NCBI GenBank assembly: GCA_019931245.1
Contig: JAINDL010000024.1
Span: forward strand, 1-54,288
Origin: Bryobacteraceae bacterium CoA2 C42
Lineage (GTDB): Bacteria; Acidobacteriota; Terriglobia; Bryobacterales; Bryobacteraceae
Reading direction: 5' to 3'
Length of the DNA stretch: 54,288 nucleotides
The notes below the pieces were generated by a model. That model was not told the origin of the DNA, searched no databases, and saw only the letters and a program-made list of their open reading frames with translations. Each line of letters starts with the position of its first letter. The stretch's first letter is position 1. Positions 52,955-54,288 of the stretch are shown here, one piece after another. Made by a program: the position numbers and the translations under genes.

Positions 52955-54288
52955 GGCGCCAGAAATTGGAGGAATTCCTTGGGATTTTTGGTGAGACCGG
53001 GGAAGGAGCGGACCGTCTTTTCGTCCGCGTCGAGGATGACGTAGTAGGGGATGGCGACGGTGGCGAAGCGGGTCTCCTGGAGCTTCTGGTTCTGTTCAGA
53101 GGCCGCGTCGGTGCCGTCGGTGTAGAGTTCGACCAGGATGTATTTGCCGAGCGCCGCGGCGATTTCGGGCAGCGGGAACATGTTGGCTTTCATCCAGTGG
53201 CAGTTGGTGCAGGCGTAGCCGGTGAAGTTGACGAAGACCTGCTTGCCTTCGGCTTTGGCTTGGGCGAGAGCGCCGGCGAGGTCGTTCTTCTTCCAGGGGA
53301 GGGCGGCGTAACCGCCGCTGCCGGAGGTGGCGGTGGACCGTTTGGCGAGCGGGACGTAGGCATCGAGTTCCCCGAGCGGCGCGCCGGTCATGCCTGGCCA
53401 GAGGCTGAGCGAGAAGCTGAGCAGGAGTAGGCCGAACAGGAGGCGCGGGATGGTGACGTCCTGGTCCGGCTGAATGCCTTCGAGGCGGAGCCAGCCGAGC
53501 AGGTAGGCGGCCGGCGCGGCGAACAGGATCATCCAGGCGGCGAGGAAGCGTTCGCGGGTGAGCAGATCGAGTTGCCAGACGGCGTCGACGTTGGCGAGGT
53601 ACTTCAGCATGGCGGCCAGGATGAGAAAGGCCATCACGACCTTGACGCGCATCATCCAGACGCCGCTGCGCGGGAGTTTTTTGAGGTACGAGGGGAAGAG
53701 GGCGAGCAGAAAGAACGGGGCGGCGAGTCCGGAGGCGAAAAAGGCCATGCCGAGGACCGGCTGGAGTTTGCCGCCCTGCACGGAGGCGGCGAGGAGGGTA
53801 CCAACGAAGGGCCCGACGCAGGCGAACGAGGTGAGCGAGAAGGTGAGGCCCATGAGCAGGGAGCCGAGGTAGCCGCCGCCCTCTGAGGCCTGGTTGAGCC
53901 GGGTGAGGAGACTGGACGGCAGCATGATTTCAAAGGCACCGAGCATGGAGAGGGCGAAGGCGAAGAAGACAGCCGCGATGCCGAGATTGACGTAGGGGTT
54001 GGCGCTCAACTGCACGACGGCGAAGGGGCCGAGCGCGGCGGACAAAACGAAGCCAAGACTGGTGAACAGGACGATGATGCCAAGACAGAAGACGACGGCC
54101 TGGCCGAAGGAGCCCTTCCGGTCGCCCTGGCCGATGAAGTAGGAGAGGGTGAAGGGGATCATCGGGAAGACGCAGGGGGTGAAGACGGCGGCGAGGCCGA
54201 GGCCGAAGGCGATGAGGAGGAAGCTCGACAGATCATGCCGGTGGGGCGGGGCGGGGGGGGGCGACGTGGCGAGGGGGGCGGCGACGAC
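52951..54288 (-). CDS. dsbD: DsbD-like thiol:disulfide interchange protein (open at right edge)
   Basis: The frame is open through the right edge; 445 residues are visible. The first visible residues are a Pro/Ala-rich linker, so an N-terminal periplasmic domain probably lies outside. The membrane part has about eight helices with the paired cysteines in AVFTPCVFPM (about residue 40) and FACVGP (about 157). A C-terminal thioredoxin domain carries YACTNCHWMK (Cys360 and Cys363 of the visible part). It moves electrons from the cytoplasm to periplasmic thiols. An internal ATG at 54162 is not the start, because the TPCVFPM motif precedes it. Confidence 0.88.
   Translation of the reverse strand, partial: VVAAPLATSPPPAPPHRHDLSSFLLIAFGLGLAAVFTPCVFPMIPFTLSYFIGQGDRKGSFGQAVVFCLGIIVLFTSLGFVLSAALGPFAVVQLSANPYVNLGIAAVFFAFALSMLGAFEIMLPSSLLTRLNQASEGGGYLGSLLMGLTFSLTSFACVGPFVGTLLAASVQGGKLQPVLGMAFFASGLAAPFFLLALFPSYLKKLPRSGVWMMRVKVVMAFLILAAMLKYLANVDAVWQLDLLTRERFLAAWMILFAAPAAYLLGWLRLEGIQPDQDVTIPRLLFGLLLLSFSLSLWPGMTGAPLGELDAYVPLAKRSTATSGSGGYAALPWKKNDLAGALAQAKAEGKQVFVNFTGYACTNCHWMKANMFPLPEIAAALGKYILVELYTDGTDAASEQNQKLQETRFATVAIPYYVILDADEKTVRSFPGLTKNPKEFLQFLAP

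Overview
This 54.3 kb window is high-GC bacterial chromosome. The gene content fits an acidobacterium, most like the Solibacter/Bryobacter group. That is an inference from style: many Tat or Sec exported propeller, sulfatase and peptidase proteins, a DUF4159 protein, an orthocaspase, and mreBCD-mrdA-rodA followed by an RNase E/G with a large disordered insert. I see no integrase, transposase, phage gene, rRNA or CRISPR array. Genes are packed tightly, many joined by 1-4 nt stop/start overlaps, and no gene-free stretch exceeds about 170 bases.

Layout. 1-3.2 kb: a minus-strand operon of guanine deaminase plus a PotABC-type ABC importer, running off the left edge into a reading frame that repeats the last PotC membrane segment. 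3.2-7.7 kb: an orphan MoxR ATPase facing an NfeD-like/SPOR/lipA/lnt run. 7.7-11.7 kb: M20 deacylase, sulfatase, and a propeller protein of glycoside-hydrolase type. 11.7-20.5 kb: an eight-gene minus-strand operon, the most unusual part of the window. It encodes a nucleotidyltransferase, a GHMP kinase fused to a UDPGP-type pyrophosphorylase, two small distantly related helical proteins, a LysM/peptidoglycan-binding protein, and three tandem paralogs of an unrecognised family; the middle paralog has one in-frame amber codon. 20.5-28.1 kb: fatty acid hydroxylase, a YncE/phosphoesterase fusion, an aspartoacylase-M81-HpcH run and a DUF4159 protein. 28.2 kb: tRNA-Ser(GGA). 28.3-37.8 kb: an exported hypothetical protein, RNase E/G and the cell-shape cluster. 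37.9-42.4 kb: an HEFGH protein, a propeller lipoprotein, an exported unknown and a secreted caspase-like protein.

42.4-50.8 kb: a nearly complete histidine operon (hisI-G-D-C-HAD-B-H-F-A) followed by thrC. It is preceded by what reads as a classical transcription attenuator: a His-rich leader peptide, mutually exclusive 1:2 and 2:3 pairings, and an intrinsic terminator whose T-tract abuts the hisI start codon. hisE is not in the window; an in-operon HAD phosphatase probably supplies histidinol-phosphate phosphatase. 50.9-54.3 kb: an M28B peptidase and a DsbD-like protein that runs off the right edge.

Main points for follow-up: the his attenuator, the 11.7-20.5 kb operon with its tandem family and amber codon, the PotC-tail repeat at the left edge, and the kinase-pyrophosphorylase fusion.
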